Shown here in pieces: positions 8,961 through 21,416 of a stretch of 64,000 bases of DNA (the first letter of the stretch is position 1; the number at the start of each line of letters is the position of its first letter). The notes below the pieces were generated by a model. It ran no database searches and was not told the origin of the DNA. It saw only the letters and a list, made by a program, of their open reading frames with translations. Both the position numbers and the translations under genes were made by a program. Origin of the DNA: Pseudomonas libanensis (GTDB lineage: Bacteria > Pseudomonadota > Gammaproteobacteria > Pseudomonadales > Pseudomonadaceae); NCBI RefSeq assembly GCF_001439685.1, contig NZ_JYLH01000008.1:186001-250000 (forward strand), read 5' to 3'.

Positions 8961-10484
8961 ATGCAGCGCCTGAACCGCCCCGGCTGGCCCGGTAACTTGC
9001 TGGCCGTGGTGGCCGGCGCCATCACTACCCTGGCGCTGGCGCCGTTCGATATCTGGCCGTTGGCGCTGGTAGCGGTCGGCCTGTTCTATATAGGCCTGCG
9101 GGAGCTGACACCCCGCCAGGCCCTGGGTCGTGGCTGGTGCTTCGGCTTCGGTCTGTTTGGCGCCGGTACCAGCTGGATCTACTACAGCATCCACCATTTC
9201 GGCGGCGCTTCGGTGCTGCTGGCGGGGTTCCTGATGCTGCTGTTCACCGCCGCCATTGCCTGGTTCTTCGCCCTGCCCGCCTGGTTATGGGCGCGCTGGC
9301 TGCGCCGCAATGAGGCGCCATTGGCGGATGCACTGACCTTCGCGGCACTGTGGGTCGGCCAGGAGGCGTTTCGAGGCTGGTTCCTCACTGGCTTCCCTTG
9401 GCTGTACTCCGGCTACAGTCAACTCGACGGCCCGTTGACCGGCCTCGCGCCGTTGGGCGGGATGTGGCTGATTTCCTTCGCCCTGGCACTGACTGCCGCG
9501 CTGCTGTGCAACCTGCCGCGCCTGTTGGCGAGCAAGCGCAATGCCTTCATCGGCGCAGGCCTGGTGTTGCTGGTAGCCCCCTGGGCCATCGGCCTGGCCC
9601 TCAAGCATCACGCCTGGACCTCGCCTTCCGGCGCCCCGTTGAGCGTGGCCGCGATCCAGGGCAATGTCGAACAAAGCATGAAGTGGGACCCCGAGCAGCT
9701 CAATGCCCAACTGGCGCTGTACCGCGACATGAGCCTGAGCTCCAAGCGGGTCGACCTGCTGGTATGGCCGGAAACCGCAGTACCTGTACTCAAGGAGTCC
9801 GTCGAGGGTTACCTGGGCATGATGGGCAAGTTTGCCGCCGACCGGAATACTGCGTTGATCACCGGCGTGCCGATTCGCCAGGAAGTGCACCACCAGAAGC
9901 GCTACTACAATGGCATCACCGTAGTCGGTGAAGGCGACGGCACGTACCTGAAGCAAAAACTGGTGCCGTTTGGCGAGTACGTACCGCTGCAGGACATGCT
10001 GCGCGGGCTGATTGCCTTCTTCGACCTGCCGATGTCCGATTTCGCCCGCGGCCCATCCGACCAGGCCATGCTCCAGGCCAAGGGTTATCAGATTGCGCCG
10101 TTCATTTGCTATGAAGTGGTGTACCCGGAATTCGCTGCCGGCCTATCGGCCCAGAGCGACCTGCTGCTGACCATCAGCAACGACACCTGGTTCGGGCGCT
10201 CCATCGGCCCGTTGCAGCATCTGCAAATGGCACAGATGCGTGCGCTGGAAGCGGGCCGCTGGATGATCCGCGCCACCAACAATGGCGTGACCGGGCTGAT
10301 CAACCCGTTCGGGCAGATCACCGCACAGATCCCGCAATTCGAGCGTGGCATTCTCTATGGGGAGGTGGTGCCGATGCATAACCTCACGCCTTACCTGCAA
10401 TGGCGCTCGTGGCCGTTGATTATTGTGTGTGTGCTGCTCTTTGGCTGGGCATTGCTGGCAGCTCGGATGGCCAAAACGGTCTGA
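8961..10484 (+). CDS. lnt: Apolipoprotein N-acyltransferase
   Basis: 507 residues. An inner-membrane enzyme adding the third acyl chain to lipoproteins. An N-terminal block of about six membrane helices (to about residue 210) is followed by a periplasmic carbon-nitrogen hydrolase domain. The Glu-Lys-Cys triad appears in VWPETAVPV, LKQKLVPFGEYVP and FICYEVVYPEFA. A last helix (PLIIVCVLLFGWALLAARM) ends the protein. Last gene of the ybeZ-ybeY-corC-lnt group. Confidence 0.96.
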   Translation: MQRLNRPGWPGNLLAVVAGAITTLALAPFDIWPLALVAVGLFYIGLRELTPRQALGRGWCFGFGLFGAGTSWIYYSIHHFGGASVLLAGFLMLLFTAAIAWFFALPAWLWARWLRRNEAPLADALTFAALWVGQEAFRGWFLTGFPWLYSGYSQLDGPLTGLAPLGGMWLISFALALTAALLCNLPRLLASKRNAFIGAGLVLLVAPWAIGLALKHHAWTSPSGAPLSVAAIQGNVEQSMKWDPEQLNAQLALYRDMSLSSKRVDLLVWPETAVPVLKESVEGYLGMMGKFAADRNTALITGVPIRQEVHHQKRYYNGITVVGEGDGTYLKQKLVPFGEYVPLQDMLRGLIAFFDLPMSDFARGPSDQAMLQAKGYQIAPFICYEVVYPEFAAGLSAQSDLLLTISNDTWFGRSIGPLQHLQMAQMRALEAGRWMIRATNNGVTGLINPFGQITAQIPQFERGILYGEVVPMHNLTPYLQWRSWPLIIVCVLLFGWALLAARMAKTV

Positions 10485-10487
10485 CCT

Positions 10488-10575
10488 GTGGGAGCTGGCT
10501 TGCCTGCGATAGCGGTGTATCAGTGCCCTAAGCGCTAACTGAGCCACCGCTATCGCAGGCAAGCCAGCTCCCACA
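10488..10575. repeat. REP element pair, class GGAGCTGGCTTGCCTGCGAT
   Basis: An inverted repeat with near-perfect arms and a variable centre, lying between the convergent lnt and ydcF-like genes, only 3 bp after the lnt stop. It could also serve as a 3'-end stabiliser for lnt mRNA. Confidence 0.93.
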
Positions 10576-10595
10576 TTTGATCTCCTGTGTTGCAC

Positions 10596-11357
10596 CTATC
10601 GGTAGAACAACCGATACCCCACCTGCCCCACCGCTTCATTGATCAACTGCCCGCTTTGCCACACCGCCTTGACCTCCGGCATCCAGCCACCCAGCGGTCG
10701 GCCATGGTCCACACCCAAAAAGCCCACCGGCCCTGGCACCACGGTGAAGCCGGCCTTCTCGAAACTCCACACCGAACGCGGCATGTGCCAGGCCTGGGTC
10801 ACTACCACTACACGCTTGATGCCTTGAGGCAACAGCATCTCGGCGCTCATCTGGGCGTTTTCCCAGGTGGTGCGGCTGCGCTCTTCTTTCCAGCGCACGG
10901 TGACACCGAAGTCATCCTGCATCGACACGGCCATCAACTCGGCCTCACTGGGCGGCGTACCGTAATGCAAACCGCCACTGGTCAGCACTGGCAACCCGGA
11001 CGCTTTCGCCAATCGTGCGGCATAACGCTCACGCTCCAGGCCAATACCGGTGGGCTGGTCGCTGCCCCAGGCAATGTCCCCACGCTCGCGCCCCGAGCCC
11101 AGCACCACAATCGCATCGGCCCGCTGGGCCAGACTGGCCCAGTCTTCCCGGACCAAAGGCGGCTCTGTCTCCAGGGCACGAGCGCCCCATTGCACCATCA
11201 CCGGCAGGCTGATCAACCACATCCCGCCCAATCCCAGGGCAAAGCACACTCCAGCCAGGCGCGGGCGACTGCGACGAAACCACCAGGCAAGAGCCAGCAA
11301 CAGCAGGAAAATACCGGGCGGCAACAACAATTGCTTAATGAAATAACGAAAAGGCAT
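10596..11357 (-). CDS. YdcF/ElyC-like DUF218 membrane protein
   Basis: 253 residues. Two N-terminal membrane helices (LLPPGIFLLLLALAWWF and ALGLGGMWLISLPVMVQW) are followed by a DUF218 Rossmann-like domain with the family signatures DAIVVLGSGRERG, LPVLTSGGLHYGTPPSEAE and RVVVVTQAWHMPRSVWSFEKAGFTV. Related E. coli proteins (ElyC, SanA, YdcF) act at the envelope; ElyC is linked to undecaprenyl carrier use. The ATG at 11357 (MPFRYFIKQ) was preferred to one 12 codons upstream. Confidence 0.85.
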   Translation of the reverse strand: MPFRYFIKQLLLPPGIFLLLLALAWWFRRSRPRLAGVCFALGLGGMWLISLPVMVQWGARALETEPPLVREDWASLAQRADAIVVLGSGRERGDIAWGSDQPTGIGLERERYAARLAKASGLPVLTSGGLHYGTPPSEAELMAVSMQDDFGVTVRWKEERSRTTWENAQMSAEMLLPQGIKRVVVVTQAWHMPRSVWSFEKAGFTVVPGPVGFLGVDHGRPLGGWMPEVKAVWQSGQLINEAVGQVGYRLFYR

Positions 11358-11454
11358 CGGGCATCTCCAAAGATGCCCGAAGCCTAGATGCAACAGGGTT
11401 GAGCGACAATCTTTACCAGCCTGTTTCGAGAAAATTAACGGATAGCACTGTGTT

Positions 11455-14640
<3,186 letters not shown>

Positions 14641-14729
14641 ATCGGATCGGGCGCGGGGCTTGGGCCCTGCGCCGAACTAAACCTTTAGGGCCTCGATACG
14701 GCCCACATGGTTTCAAGGGGAGCAACAAA

Positions 14730-15335
14730 ATGATCAAACGCAATCTGCTGGTTATGGGCCTTGCCGTGCTGTTGAGCGCTTGCGGCTTCCAGCTGCGTGG
14801 CACCGGTACCAATGAGTTGTCGCTCAAGGAACTCGACGTCAGCGCCCGCAACGCCTATGGCGAGACCGTGACCCAACTGCGCCAGACCCTGGAAAACAGC
14901 GGCGTGCGCGTATACAACGGCGCGACCTACAAACTGATCCTGACGGATGAGAAAGAAACCCAGCGCAATATCAGCTACGCCAGTGCCGGCCGTGCGTCCG
15001 ATGTCGAGTTGAACACTGCGCTCTACTTCGAAGTGCAAGGCCGCGATAACTTACCGCTGATGGGTGACAAGATCCAGGTGCAGAAGGTTGTCAGCCACGA
15101 CGGCAACAACCTGGTGGGTTCAGACTCCGAGACCCTCCAGGTGCGCAAGGAAATGCGTCGTGAGCTGATCCAGCGCATGATGACTCGCCTGCAAATGCTG
15201 ACCCCGGAAAAACTCGCCGCCCTGCAGCAAACCGCCGACAACAAGGCCAAGGCTGACGCCGATGCCCTGAAAGCCGCGCAAGAGTATGAAGACAACACGC
15301 CGAAACAATCGCCTGTTGAAGTCCCTGTCGAGTAA
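14730..15335 (+). CDS. lptE: LPS assembly lipoprotein LptE
   Basis: 201 residues. A lipoprotein signal (MGLAVLLSACGFQLRG; acylated Cys about 17) anchors it to the outer membrane, where LptE plugs the LptD barrel that inserts LPS. The start of the mature part, GFQLRGTGTNELSLKELDV, is typical of LptE. The C-terminal tail (about 160-201) is Ala/Lys/Gln-rich and low in complexity, as in other pseudomonads. It follows leuS and precedes holA, the conserved order. Confidence 0.93.
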   Translation: MIKRNLLVMGLAVLLSACGFQLRGTGTNELSLKELDVSARNAYGETVTQLRQTLENSGVRVYNGATYKLILTDEKETQRNISYASAGRASDVELNTALYFEVQGRDNLPLMGDKIQVQKVVSHDGNNLVGSDSETLQVRKEMRRELIQRMMTRLQMLTPEKLAALQQTADNKAKADADALKAAQEYEDNTPKQSPVEVPVE

Positions 15336-15374
15336 GCCAGGCGGGGCGCCCCTGGCGCCCCGTTCGACCCGCCT

Positions 15375-16412
15375 ATGAAACTTGCCCCCGCCCAACTCGC
15401 CAAGCACCTGCAAGGTGGCCTCGCGCCTGTTTATATTGTCAGCGGCGATGACCCGCTGCTGTGCCAGGAAGCGGCCGACGCGATCCGCACCGCCGCACGC
15501 CAGCAAGGCTTCGACGAACGCCAAGTCTTCAGCGCCGACGCCAGTTTCGACTGGGGTACATTGCTGCAGGCCGGCGCCAGCATGTCGTTGTTTGCCGAAA
15601 AGCGCCTGCTGGAACTGCGCCTGCCCTCGGGCAAGCCGGGCGACAAAGGTGCGGCGGCGTTGATGGAATACTGCTCGCGCCCTGCCGAAGACACGATCTT
15701 GCTGGTCAGCCTGCCCAAGCTTGACGGCAGCGCGCAGAAAACCAAGTGGGGCAAAGCGTTGGTAGAAGGCCCACAGACCCAGTTCATCCAGATCTGGCCA
15801 GTGGACAGCAACCAGTTGCCACAGTGGATTCGTCAGCGCTTGTCACAATCGGGGCTGGCAGCGACACAAGATGCCATAGAACTGATCGCCGCCCGGGTCG
15901 AGGGCAACCTGCTTGCCGCCGCCCAGGAGATCGAAAAGCTCAAGCTGATGGCCGAAGATGGGCAGATCACTGTCGAAACCGTACAAGGCGCAGTCGCTGA
16001 CAGCGCTCGCTTTGATGTGTTCGGCCTGGTGGATGCGATCCTCAACGGCGAGCCCGCCCACGCCCTGCGCATGCTCGAAGGCCTGCGTGGCGAAGGGGTG
16101 GAACCGCCCGTGATTCTCTGGGCCCTGGCTCGGGAGTTGCGGGTACTGGCGAACATTGCCTTGCAATACGGCCAGGGCACACCGCTGGACAAATGTTTCA
16201 GCCAGGCCAGGCCTCCGGTGTGGGATAAGCGCAAACCGCTGATGAGCAAAGCCCTGCAACGGCACTCGGCGCAACGCTGGGCGCAACTGTTGCTCGAAGC
16301 CCAGCGCATCGACGCCCAGATCAAGGGCCAGGCCGCCGGCTCGCCGTGGATGAGCCTGAGCCGTCTGTCGCTGTTGATGGCCGGCCAGCGCCTGACGTTG
16401 CCTGCCGAATAA
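15375..16412 (+). CDS. holA: DNA polymerase III delta subunit
   Basis: 345 residues. The clamp-loader delta subunit that opens the beta clamp. The N-terminal fold has YIVSGDDPLLCQEAADAIR and the beta-contact region SMSLFAEKRLLELRLPSGKPG. The C-terminal collar domain includes ILWALARELRVLANIALQ and the basic KAPL-like segment DKRKPLMSKALQRHS. It starts 39 bp after lptE. The length fits the family. Confidence 0.95.
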   Translation: MKLAPAQLAKHLQGGLAPVYIVSGDDPLLCQEAADAIRTAARQQGFDERQVFSADASFDWGTLLQAGASMSLFAEKRLLELRLPSGKPGDKGAAALMEYCSRPAEDTILLVSLPKLDGSAQKTKWGKALVEGPQTQFIQIWPVDSNQLPQWIRQRLSQSGLAATQDAIELIAARVEGNLLAAAQEIEKLKLMAEDGQITVETVQGAVADSARFDVFGLVDAILNGEPAHALRMLEGLRGEGVEPPVILWALARELRVLANIALQYGQGTPLDKCFSQARPPVWDKRKPLMSKALQRHSAQRWAQLLLEAQRIDAQIKGQAAGSPWMSLSRLSLLMAGQRLTLPAE

Positions 16413-16437
16413 CCACCTGTACCACACTACAAAACCC

Positions 16438-16526
16438 TGTGGGAGCTGGCTTGCCTGCGATAGCGGTGGGTCAACAGGCACATAGGGCACTGATGCACCG
16501 CCATCGCAGGCAAGCCAGCTCCCACA
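16438..16526. repeat. REP element pair, class GGAGCTGGCTTGCCTGCGAT
   Basis: An 89-bp inverted repeat between holA and arfA. Both outer arms are intact, and the right inner arm reads CCATCGC instead of CTATCGC. Confidence 0.93.
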
Positions 16527-16644
16527 TTGACTGTGCCCATTGTTTATTTGCGACATTTCCTACCTATCGACGGGCTTTACAGCCGGCCCACTTCGGCAGA
16601 TGATTTGCACCGCTGCAGTCCACCCCCAAGCGAGAGAATCCATC

Positions 16645-16809
16645 ATGAGCAAAAAGCCATCCAAGCATGGCCCCAACAAGGCCAAATCCATCATCGCCCA
16701 GCCCTTGTTCCGCAGCCGCCAGGAACGCGCCGGCAAGGGCAAAGGCAGCTACCGCCGCGAAGCCTTCCAGTCTAACAGCTGGGAGGCTTCTTACTTTCTG
16801 GCTGCCTGA
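16645..16809 (+). CDS. arfA: Alternative ribosome-rescue factor ArfA
   Basis: 54 residues, basic. The core IIAQPLFRSRQERAGKGKGS followed by YRRE and NSWEAS matches the ArfA family signature (E. coli: [21 protein letters not shown]...NWEAS). ArfA recruits RF2 to ribosomes stalled on mRNAs without a stop codon, as backup to tmRNA. Its own mRNA is normally cut or terminated inside the reading frame; a small hairpin here spans the stop codon. The ATG at 16645 follows an AGAGAA ribosome-binding site. Longer in-frame starts upstream lack conservation. Confidence 0.85.
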   Translation: MSKKPSKHGPNKAKSIIAQPLFRSRQERAGKGKGSYRREAFQSNSWEASYFLAA

Positions 16810-16817
16810 AGGCAAGC
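16801..16817 (+). promoter_or_regulatory. Hairpin over the arfA stop codon
   Basis: GCTGCC (16801-16806) can pair with GGCAAGC (16811-16817) with one bulged A. The UGAA loop contains the UGA stop codon. A cut or termination here would give non-stop arfA mRNA, the known way tmRNA represses ArfA. The stem is short. Confidence 0.4.
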
Positions 16818-16871
16818 GCCCCTCTGGCATGATAAGGTCTATACCTGATTTGTAACCCCCTGGACCTGTGC

Positions 16872-18197
16872 ATGCCCTCTAGTCTTTCTCGTCGTTGGCA
16901 CCTTCGCCAATTGATCGCTGCCTCCAGCCTCATTCTGCTCGTCGCCTGCGCGGAAAAACCTACCGCCGCGGATGCGCAACCCCTGCCCAAGCTCCAGACC
17001 GCACCGACCATCGCGCCAGCCGTCGTTGCCCCGCTGGCGGTGGACAATCTTGACATCCAACCGACCCAGACCTTCGCCGAATGGCAGGCGGGCTTTCGTG
17101 CGCAAGCCCTGCAGGCCGGGATCACAGCTGACGTCTTCGATAACGCCTTTGCCGGCGTCACGCCCGATATGGCGGTGATCCGCGCCGACCGTAGCCAGCC
17201 GGAGTTTTCCCGTCCGGTGTGGGAATACATCGATGGCGCCCTGTCGCCGCTGCGCGTGCGTAATGGCCAGGCGTTGCTGGTCAAGTACGCCGATATCCTG
17301 CAGCGCATCGAAGAGCGGTATGGCGTTGATCGCCAGGCACTGGTCTCGGTGTGGGGCATGGAAAGCAACTTTGGCCAGTTCCAAGGCAATAATTCGGTGA
17401 TCCGCTCCTTGGCGACCCTCGCCTACGAAGGCCGTCGCCCGGCCTTTGCGCAGGCGCAGCTGCTGGCGGCATTGCAAATCATCCAGCATGGCGATATCCC
17501 GGCGGACCAGATGAAAGGCTCCTGGGCCGGCGCGATGGGCCAGACCCAGTTCATCCCGACTACCTACAACACCCATGCGGTGGATTTCGACGGTGATGGT
17601 CGCCGCGATATCTGGAACAGCCCGGGTGACGCCCTCGCTTCCACCGCGCACTACCTGCAAAGCTCCGGCTGGCAGAAAGGCCAGCCGTGGGGGGTTGAGG
17701 TGCAGCCACTGCCGTCGGGCTTCGACTACAGCCTGGCCGATGGGGGCGTACGCAAAACTGTTGCGCAATGGCTGCAACTGGGGATCCAACTGCCGCCCGG
17801 CGTGAGCCTGCCGGCCAATGTCGATCAGTTGTCCGCCGCGTTGCTGCTGCCGGCCGGCTACCGTGGCCCGGCGTTCCTGGTGCTGGATAACTTCCGTGCG
17901 ATCCTCAAGTACAACAACTCGTCATCCTATGCGCTGGCGGTTGGCCTGCTGTCAGAGCGGTTTGCTGGCGGCGGGGTGATTCGGGGCAGTTGGCCAAAGG
18001 ATGAACTGCCGCTGAGCCGTTCGCAGCGTATCGACCTGCAAACGGCGCTCAGCGCAAAGGGTTATGACGCCGGCAACCCGGACGGGATTATCGGCGCCAA
18101 TACGCGCAAGGCGATTCGGGCGGCGCAGCAAGCGTTGGGCTGGCCGGCGGATGGATATCCGACGGTGAAGTTGCTCGAATCGCTGCAGGGTCAGTAA
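16872..18197 (+). CDS. MltB-family lytic murein transglycosylase with C-terminal PG-binding domain (SltB3-like)
   Basis: 441 residues. A lipoprotein-type signal (SSLILLVACAEKPTAADA) suggests envelope anchoring. The GH103 catalytic domain (about 65-340) has the catalytic Glu in SVWGMESNFGQFQG, plus KGSWAGAMGQTQFIPTTY and AVDFDGDGRRDIW. A PG_binding_1 domain ends the protein (DLQTALSAKGYDAGNPDGIIG). This domain pair matches P. aeruginosa SltB3 (PA3992). It cleaves the MurNAc-GlcNAc bond, forming 1,6-anhydro products. Confidence 0.92.
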   Translation: MPSSLSRRWHLRQLIAASSLILLVACAEKPTAADAQPLPKLQTAPTIAPAVVAPLAVDNLDIQPTQTFAEWQAGFRAQALQAGITADVFDNAFAGVTPDMAVIRADRSQPEFSRPVWEYIDGALSPLRVRNGQALLVKYADILQRIEERYGVDRQALVSVWGMESNFGQFQGNNSVIRSLATLAYEGRRPAFAQAQLLAALQIIQHGDIPADQMKGSWAGAMGQTQFIPTTYNTHAVDFDGDGRRDIWNSPGDALASTAHYLQSSGWQKGQPWGVEVQPLPSGFDYSLADGGVRKTVAQWLQLGIQLPPGVSLPANVDQLSAALLLPAGYRGPAFLVLDNFRAILKYNNSSSYALAVGLLSERFAGGGVIRGSWPKDELPLSRSQRIDLQTALSAKGYDAGNPDGIIGANTRKAIRAAQQALGWPADGYPTVKLLESLQGQ

Positions 18198-18209
18198 ACC
18201 GCGACATCC

Positions 18210-18282
18210 GCCATCGCAGGCAAGCCAGCTCCCACACTTTGAATGCATTTCAAAATGTGGGAGGGGGCTTGCTCCCGATAGG
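18210..18282. repeat. Hybrid REP element
   Basis: The left arm is of the CGCAGGCAAGCCAGCTCCCACA class, and the right arm is of the TGTGGGAGGGGGCTTGCTCCCG class. The total is only 73 bp. Its mixed arms and short length differ from the other copies. Confidence 0.75.
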
Positions 18283-18303
18283 CCCTGATAAACGACAACT
18301 AAC

Positions 18304-19224
18304 TCAGGCCTTGAACACTACATCCTGCTCCAGCACCAGCTGCTGCTCCCCCGCATCCAGGCGCACCAAAGCGCCCATCGGCAACGTCAGGTTCGGATCG
18401 CAATGACCACTGCGCCAGCCTGCCAGCACTGGAATGCACAGCGGCTCGAAAGTCTGCTTCAGCAACCTCTCCAGCGCGACGTTATCCACACCCGCCACGT
18501 CACCTACCAGCACACCGGCAACCTGGGCCAGCTTGCCCGCCAGGCGCAGGTGAGTCAGCAGGCGGTCGATGCGATAAAGCGGCTCGTTGACGTCCTCGAA
18601 AAACAGGATGATGCCTTCGGCGTCTATTTCGTAAGGCGTGCCCATGACCGCCGCGATCATCGACAGGTTTCCGCCCAGCAAACGCCCACAGGCGATTCCA
18701 GGCTCGATGGTAGTCAATGGGTAGGCCGCAGGGTGCGCAAGCACGCTGCCGGCGCCCAGTTGGCCACGCAGCAGGCTGAACATTGAGGATTCGGTGGGTT
18801 GTTGCTTGCCGCCAAGCAGGTCGGCATTGAGCATAGGCCCGTGGAAGGTGACAAAACCGGCATAACGGTTGATCGCCAGGTGCAAGGCGGTAATGTCGCT
18901 GTAGCCCACAAATGGCTTGGGGTTGGCGCGCAGCAGGTCGAAGTCCAGCGCGTCGAGCAGCCGTGGAGTGCCGTAGCCGCCGCGCAGGCAGAGGATGGCA
19001 TCGACTTCGGGGTTGGCGAAGGCGGCATGTACGTCGCGCAGGCGCACTGCATCGCTGCCGGCCAGGTAGCCGTCGCGTTCGTATACACCGGGATAAATGC
19101 GCAGGTCGTAGCCACGGGCACGCATCCATTGCCCGGCTTTTTCAACGTCCAGTGCAGCAGGGCCGGCGGGGGCGATCAGGGCGATGGTGCCTTCAGAACG
19201 AAGGGCTGGAACGGCTGGCGTCAT
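18304..19224 (-). CDS. ldcA: LD-carboxypeptidase (murein tetrapeptide carboxypeptidase)
   Basis: 306 residues. A peptidase S66 enzyme that removes the terminal D-Ala from tetrapeptides during cytosolic peptidoglycan recycling. The Ser-Glu-His triad is visible: the nucleophile in KPFVGYSDITALH, Glu in ILFFEDVNEPLYRIDR, and His in AGWRSGHCDPNLTLPMG. The oxyanion/cofold motif CLRGGYGTPRLLD is also present. There is no signal peptide. It is convergent with the transglycosylase gene and flanked by REP elements on both sides. Confidence 0.9.
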   Translation of the reverse strand: MTPAVPALRSEGTIALIAPAGPAALDVEKAGQWMRARGYDLRIYPGVYERDGYLAGSDAVRLRDVHAAFANPEVDAILCLRGGYGTPRLLDALDFDLLRANPKPFVGYSDITALHLAINRYAGFVTFHGPMLNADLLGGKQQPTESSMFSLLRGQLGAGSVLAHPAAYPLTTIEPGIACGRLLGGNLSMIAAVMGTPYEIDAEGIILFFEDVNEPLYRIDRLLTHLRLAGKLAQVAGVLVGDVAGVDNVALERLLKQTFEPLCIPVLAGWRSGHCDPNLTLPMGALVRLDAGEQQLVLEQDVVFKA

Positions 19225-19256
19225 CTATAACTCTCCCTAGTCAACGCGAAACTAAA

Positions 19257-19345
19257 TGTGGGAGGGGGCTTGCCCCCGATGGCGGTGTGACAGTCAATTC
19301 ATGAAGAACTGATACACAGCTATCGGGGGCAAGCCCCCTCCCACA
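19257..19345. repeat. REP element pair, class GGAGGGGGCTTGCCCCCGAT
   Basis: An 89-bp inverted repeat with perfect outer arms TGTGGGAGGGGGCTTGCCCC and complement. It lies between ldcA and lipA (both minus strand). Confidence 0.93.
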
Positions 19346-19374
19346 TTGGACTTGCGGTGTTGCAAAGGCCTCTA

Positions 19375-20400
19375 TCAGGAAACCAGGCTCGCCTTGACCA
19401 GCTTGGCCTGTTCATCCGCGTGATACGAAGACCGCACCAACGGGCCGGACGCCACGTTCTTGAAGCCCATCTTGTAACCTTCCTCGGCGAACCAGGCGAA
19501 GGTGTCCGGGTGCACGAAACGCTGCACCGGCAAGTGGCTGCGGGACGGTTGCAGGTACTGGCCCAGGGTCAGCATGTCGATGTCGTGCTCGCGCATGCGC
19601 TTCATGACTTCGATCACTTCTTCATCGGTCTCGCCCAGGCCGAGCATCAAGCCGGACTTGGTCGGGATGTGCGGCATCATCTGCTTGAATTTCTGCAGCA
19701 GGGTCAGCGACCACTGGTAGTCCGAACCCGGACGCGCAGCCTTGTACAGACGCGGCACGGTTTCCAGGTTGTGGTTGAACACATCCGGTGGCTCGGCGGC
19801 GGTGATTTCCAGTGCGACGTCCATACGCCCACGGTAGTCCGGCACCAGGGTTTCGAGCATCACGTTCGGCGACAGCTTGCGGATCTCGCGGATGCAATCG
19901 GCAAAGTGCTGGGCACCGCCGTCACGCAGGTCGTCGCGGTCTACCGAGGTGATTACCACATACTTGAGTTTCAGGTCGGCGATGGCGATGGCCAGGCTTT
20001 GCGGCTCGTTGACGTCCAGAGGCTTCGGCCGGCCGTGGCCGACGTCGCAGAACGGGCAACGACGGGTGCAGATGTCACCCATGATCATGAAGGTGGCGGT
20101 GCCACCGGAGAAGCATTCGCCCAGGTTCGGGCAGGACGCTTCTTCGCACACGCTGTGCAGCTTGTGCTTGCGCAGCAGCGCCTTGATACGGTCGACTTCC
20201 GGCGACACCGGGATGCGCACGCGGATCCAGTCAGGTTTCTTCGGCAGTTCGGTGGTCGGGATGATCTTGACCGGGATGCGTGCAACCTTCTCGGCGCCGC
20301 GCAGCTTGACGCCGGCTTCCACCTTGGCACGCGGGGCCGGGGCCGGACGCTCGGTGATGTCCAGCGTCGGGATCATGGTTTGCACTGCATCAGTAGTCAT
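19375..20400 (-). CDS. lipA: Lipoyl synthase
   Basis: 341 residues. A radical-SAM enzyme that inserts two sulfurs into octanoyl groups on lipoyl domains. The auxiliary cluster cysteines lie in [15 protein letters not shown], and the radical-SAM CxxxCxxC is in [13 protein letters not shown]. The C-terminal RSSYHAD motif (Ser ligand) is present. It follows lipB after 2 bp, so the two lipoate genes form one unit with ybeD upstream. Confidence 0.97.
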   Translation of the reverse strand: MTTDAVQTMIPTLDITERPAPAPRAKVEAGVKLRGAEKVARIPVKIIPTTELPKKPDWIRVRIPVSPEVDRIKALLRKHKLHSVCEEASCPNLGECFSGGTATFMIMGDICTRRCPFCDVGHGRPKPLDVNEPQSLAIAIADLKLKYVVITSVDRDDLRDGGAQHFADCIREIRKLSPNVMLETLVPDYRGRMDVALEITAAEPPDVFNHNLETVPRLYKAARPGSDYQWSLTLLQKFKQMMPHIPTKSGLMLGLGETDEEVIEVMKRMREHDIDMLTLGQYLQPSRSHLPVQRFVHPDTFAWFAEEGYKMGFKNVASGPLVRSSYHADEQAKLVKASLVS

Positions 20401-20402
20401 AA

Positions 20403-21050
20403 TCAGTCGATTCCGCCCGTGAGGGTCGTCTGCTCAGCATAGTCGAGGTGTCTGACGAGCTGCGCACGCAGCCGGGCACTAACCTCGGCAAATTTAATCG
20501 GTGTGGCGTGGTCACTCAGCTGTGTCATCGCCAACCCGGCGTAGCCGCACGGGTTGATGCGCTGGAACGGCGCCAGGTCCATGTCCACGTTCAGGGCCAG
20601 GCCATGAAAGGAACAACCATGGCGAATCCGCAAGCCCAGGGAGGCGATCTTCGCGCCATCCACATACACACCGGGGGCATCGGGCTTGGCTGCGGCGCTC
20701 ACGCCATAACTGGCCAACAGCTCGATCAGGCAAGCCTCCATGCGGCTGACCAGGTCGCGCACGCCAAACCCCAGCTTGCGCACGTCCAGCAATAGATAAG
20801 CGACAAGCTGACCGGGCCCATGGTAAGTCACTTGACCCCCTCGGTCGACCTGCACCACCGGAATATCACCCGGAAGTAGCAGATGCTCTGCCTTGCCGGC
20901 CTGGCCCTGGGTGAATACCGGTGGGTGTTCCACCAGCCAGATTTCATCCGGGGCCGAGGTGCCGCGCTCGTTGGTAAAGCGTTGCATGGCGTGCCAGACC
21001 GGCTCGTAGGCCATCCGGCCGAGCTCGCGAAAGCCCAGGACTTCTGACAT
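20403..21050 (-). CDS. lipB: Octanoyltransferase LipB
   Basis: 215 residues. It transfers octanoate from ACP to lipoyl-domain lysines, giving the LipA substrate. [18 protein letters not shown] is the lipoate/biotin ligase fold signature. The catalytic Lys is in [14 protein letters not shown], and the Cys is in [17 protein letters not shown] at 21050; a GTG directly before it is also in frame. The start overlaps the ybeD stop by one base (TGATG), implying coupled translation. Confidence 0.96.
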   Translation of the reverse strand: MSEVLGFRELGRMAYEPVWHAMQRFTNERGTSAPDEIWLVEHPPVFTQGQAGKAEHLLLPGDIPVVQVDRGGQVTYHGPGQLVAYLLLDVRKLGFGVRDLVSRMEACLIELLASYGVSAAAKPDAPGVYVDGAKIASLGLRIRHGCSFHGLALNVDMDLAPFQRINPCGYAGLAMTQLSDHATPIKFAEVSARLRAQLVRHLDYAEQTTLTGGID

Positions 21051-21331
21051 CACAGCACCATGTGCACGAAGCCGGTGGCCCGCAGTTCGCTGTTGATGTT
21101 GTAGAGCTGGTCCTGATCGGTGGCAACGATGTGCAACTGAATCGTGGTGTACTTGCCGGTGGAGCTCTGACGCTCGTCCACGCGGTTGTCGTTGATCGTC
21201 GCATGCTTCCTGACGATCTCGAGAATCCTGTCCTTGCGGCCCACGCCGGTATCGCTGATCACCTTGACGGGATAATCCGTCACCGGGAATTCAATCTTGG
21301 GCGCCTTTACTTCTACTTCTTTATCGGTCAT
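21050..21331 (-). CDS. ybeD: YbeD family DUF493 protein
   Basis: 93 residues, usual for DUF493. It forms a small ACT-like alpha/beta fold of unknown function, often next to lipB. Conserved segments are [35 protein letters not shown] and [12 protein letters not shown]. The start at 21331 (MTDKEVEVK) has a natural N-terminus; an upstream in-frame extension of 49 codons overlaps the hairpin after dacC and is rejected. Confidence 0.9.
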   Translation of the reverse strand: MTDKEVEVKAPKIEFPVTDYPVKVISDTGVGRKDRILEIVRKHATINDNRVDERQSSTGKYTTIQLHIVATDQDQLYNINSELRATGFVHMVL

Positions 21332-21371
21332 GGCGTAACGGCCTCGTAAGCGGTAAGCCGTGGCGACGGGC

Positions 21372-21402
21372 AAAGCCCCGCGTCGGATCAATGCGGGGCT
21401 TT
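21372..21402 (-). terminator. Stem-loop between dacC and ybeD
   Basis: AAAGCCCCGC (21372-21381) and GCGGGGCTTT (21393-21402) are perfect complements around an 11-nt loop. It lies 15 bp past the dacC stop on the minus strand. The following U tract is only three bases. Confidence 0.65.
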
Positions 21403-21416
21403 GCAGGTGCACACAA

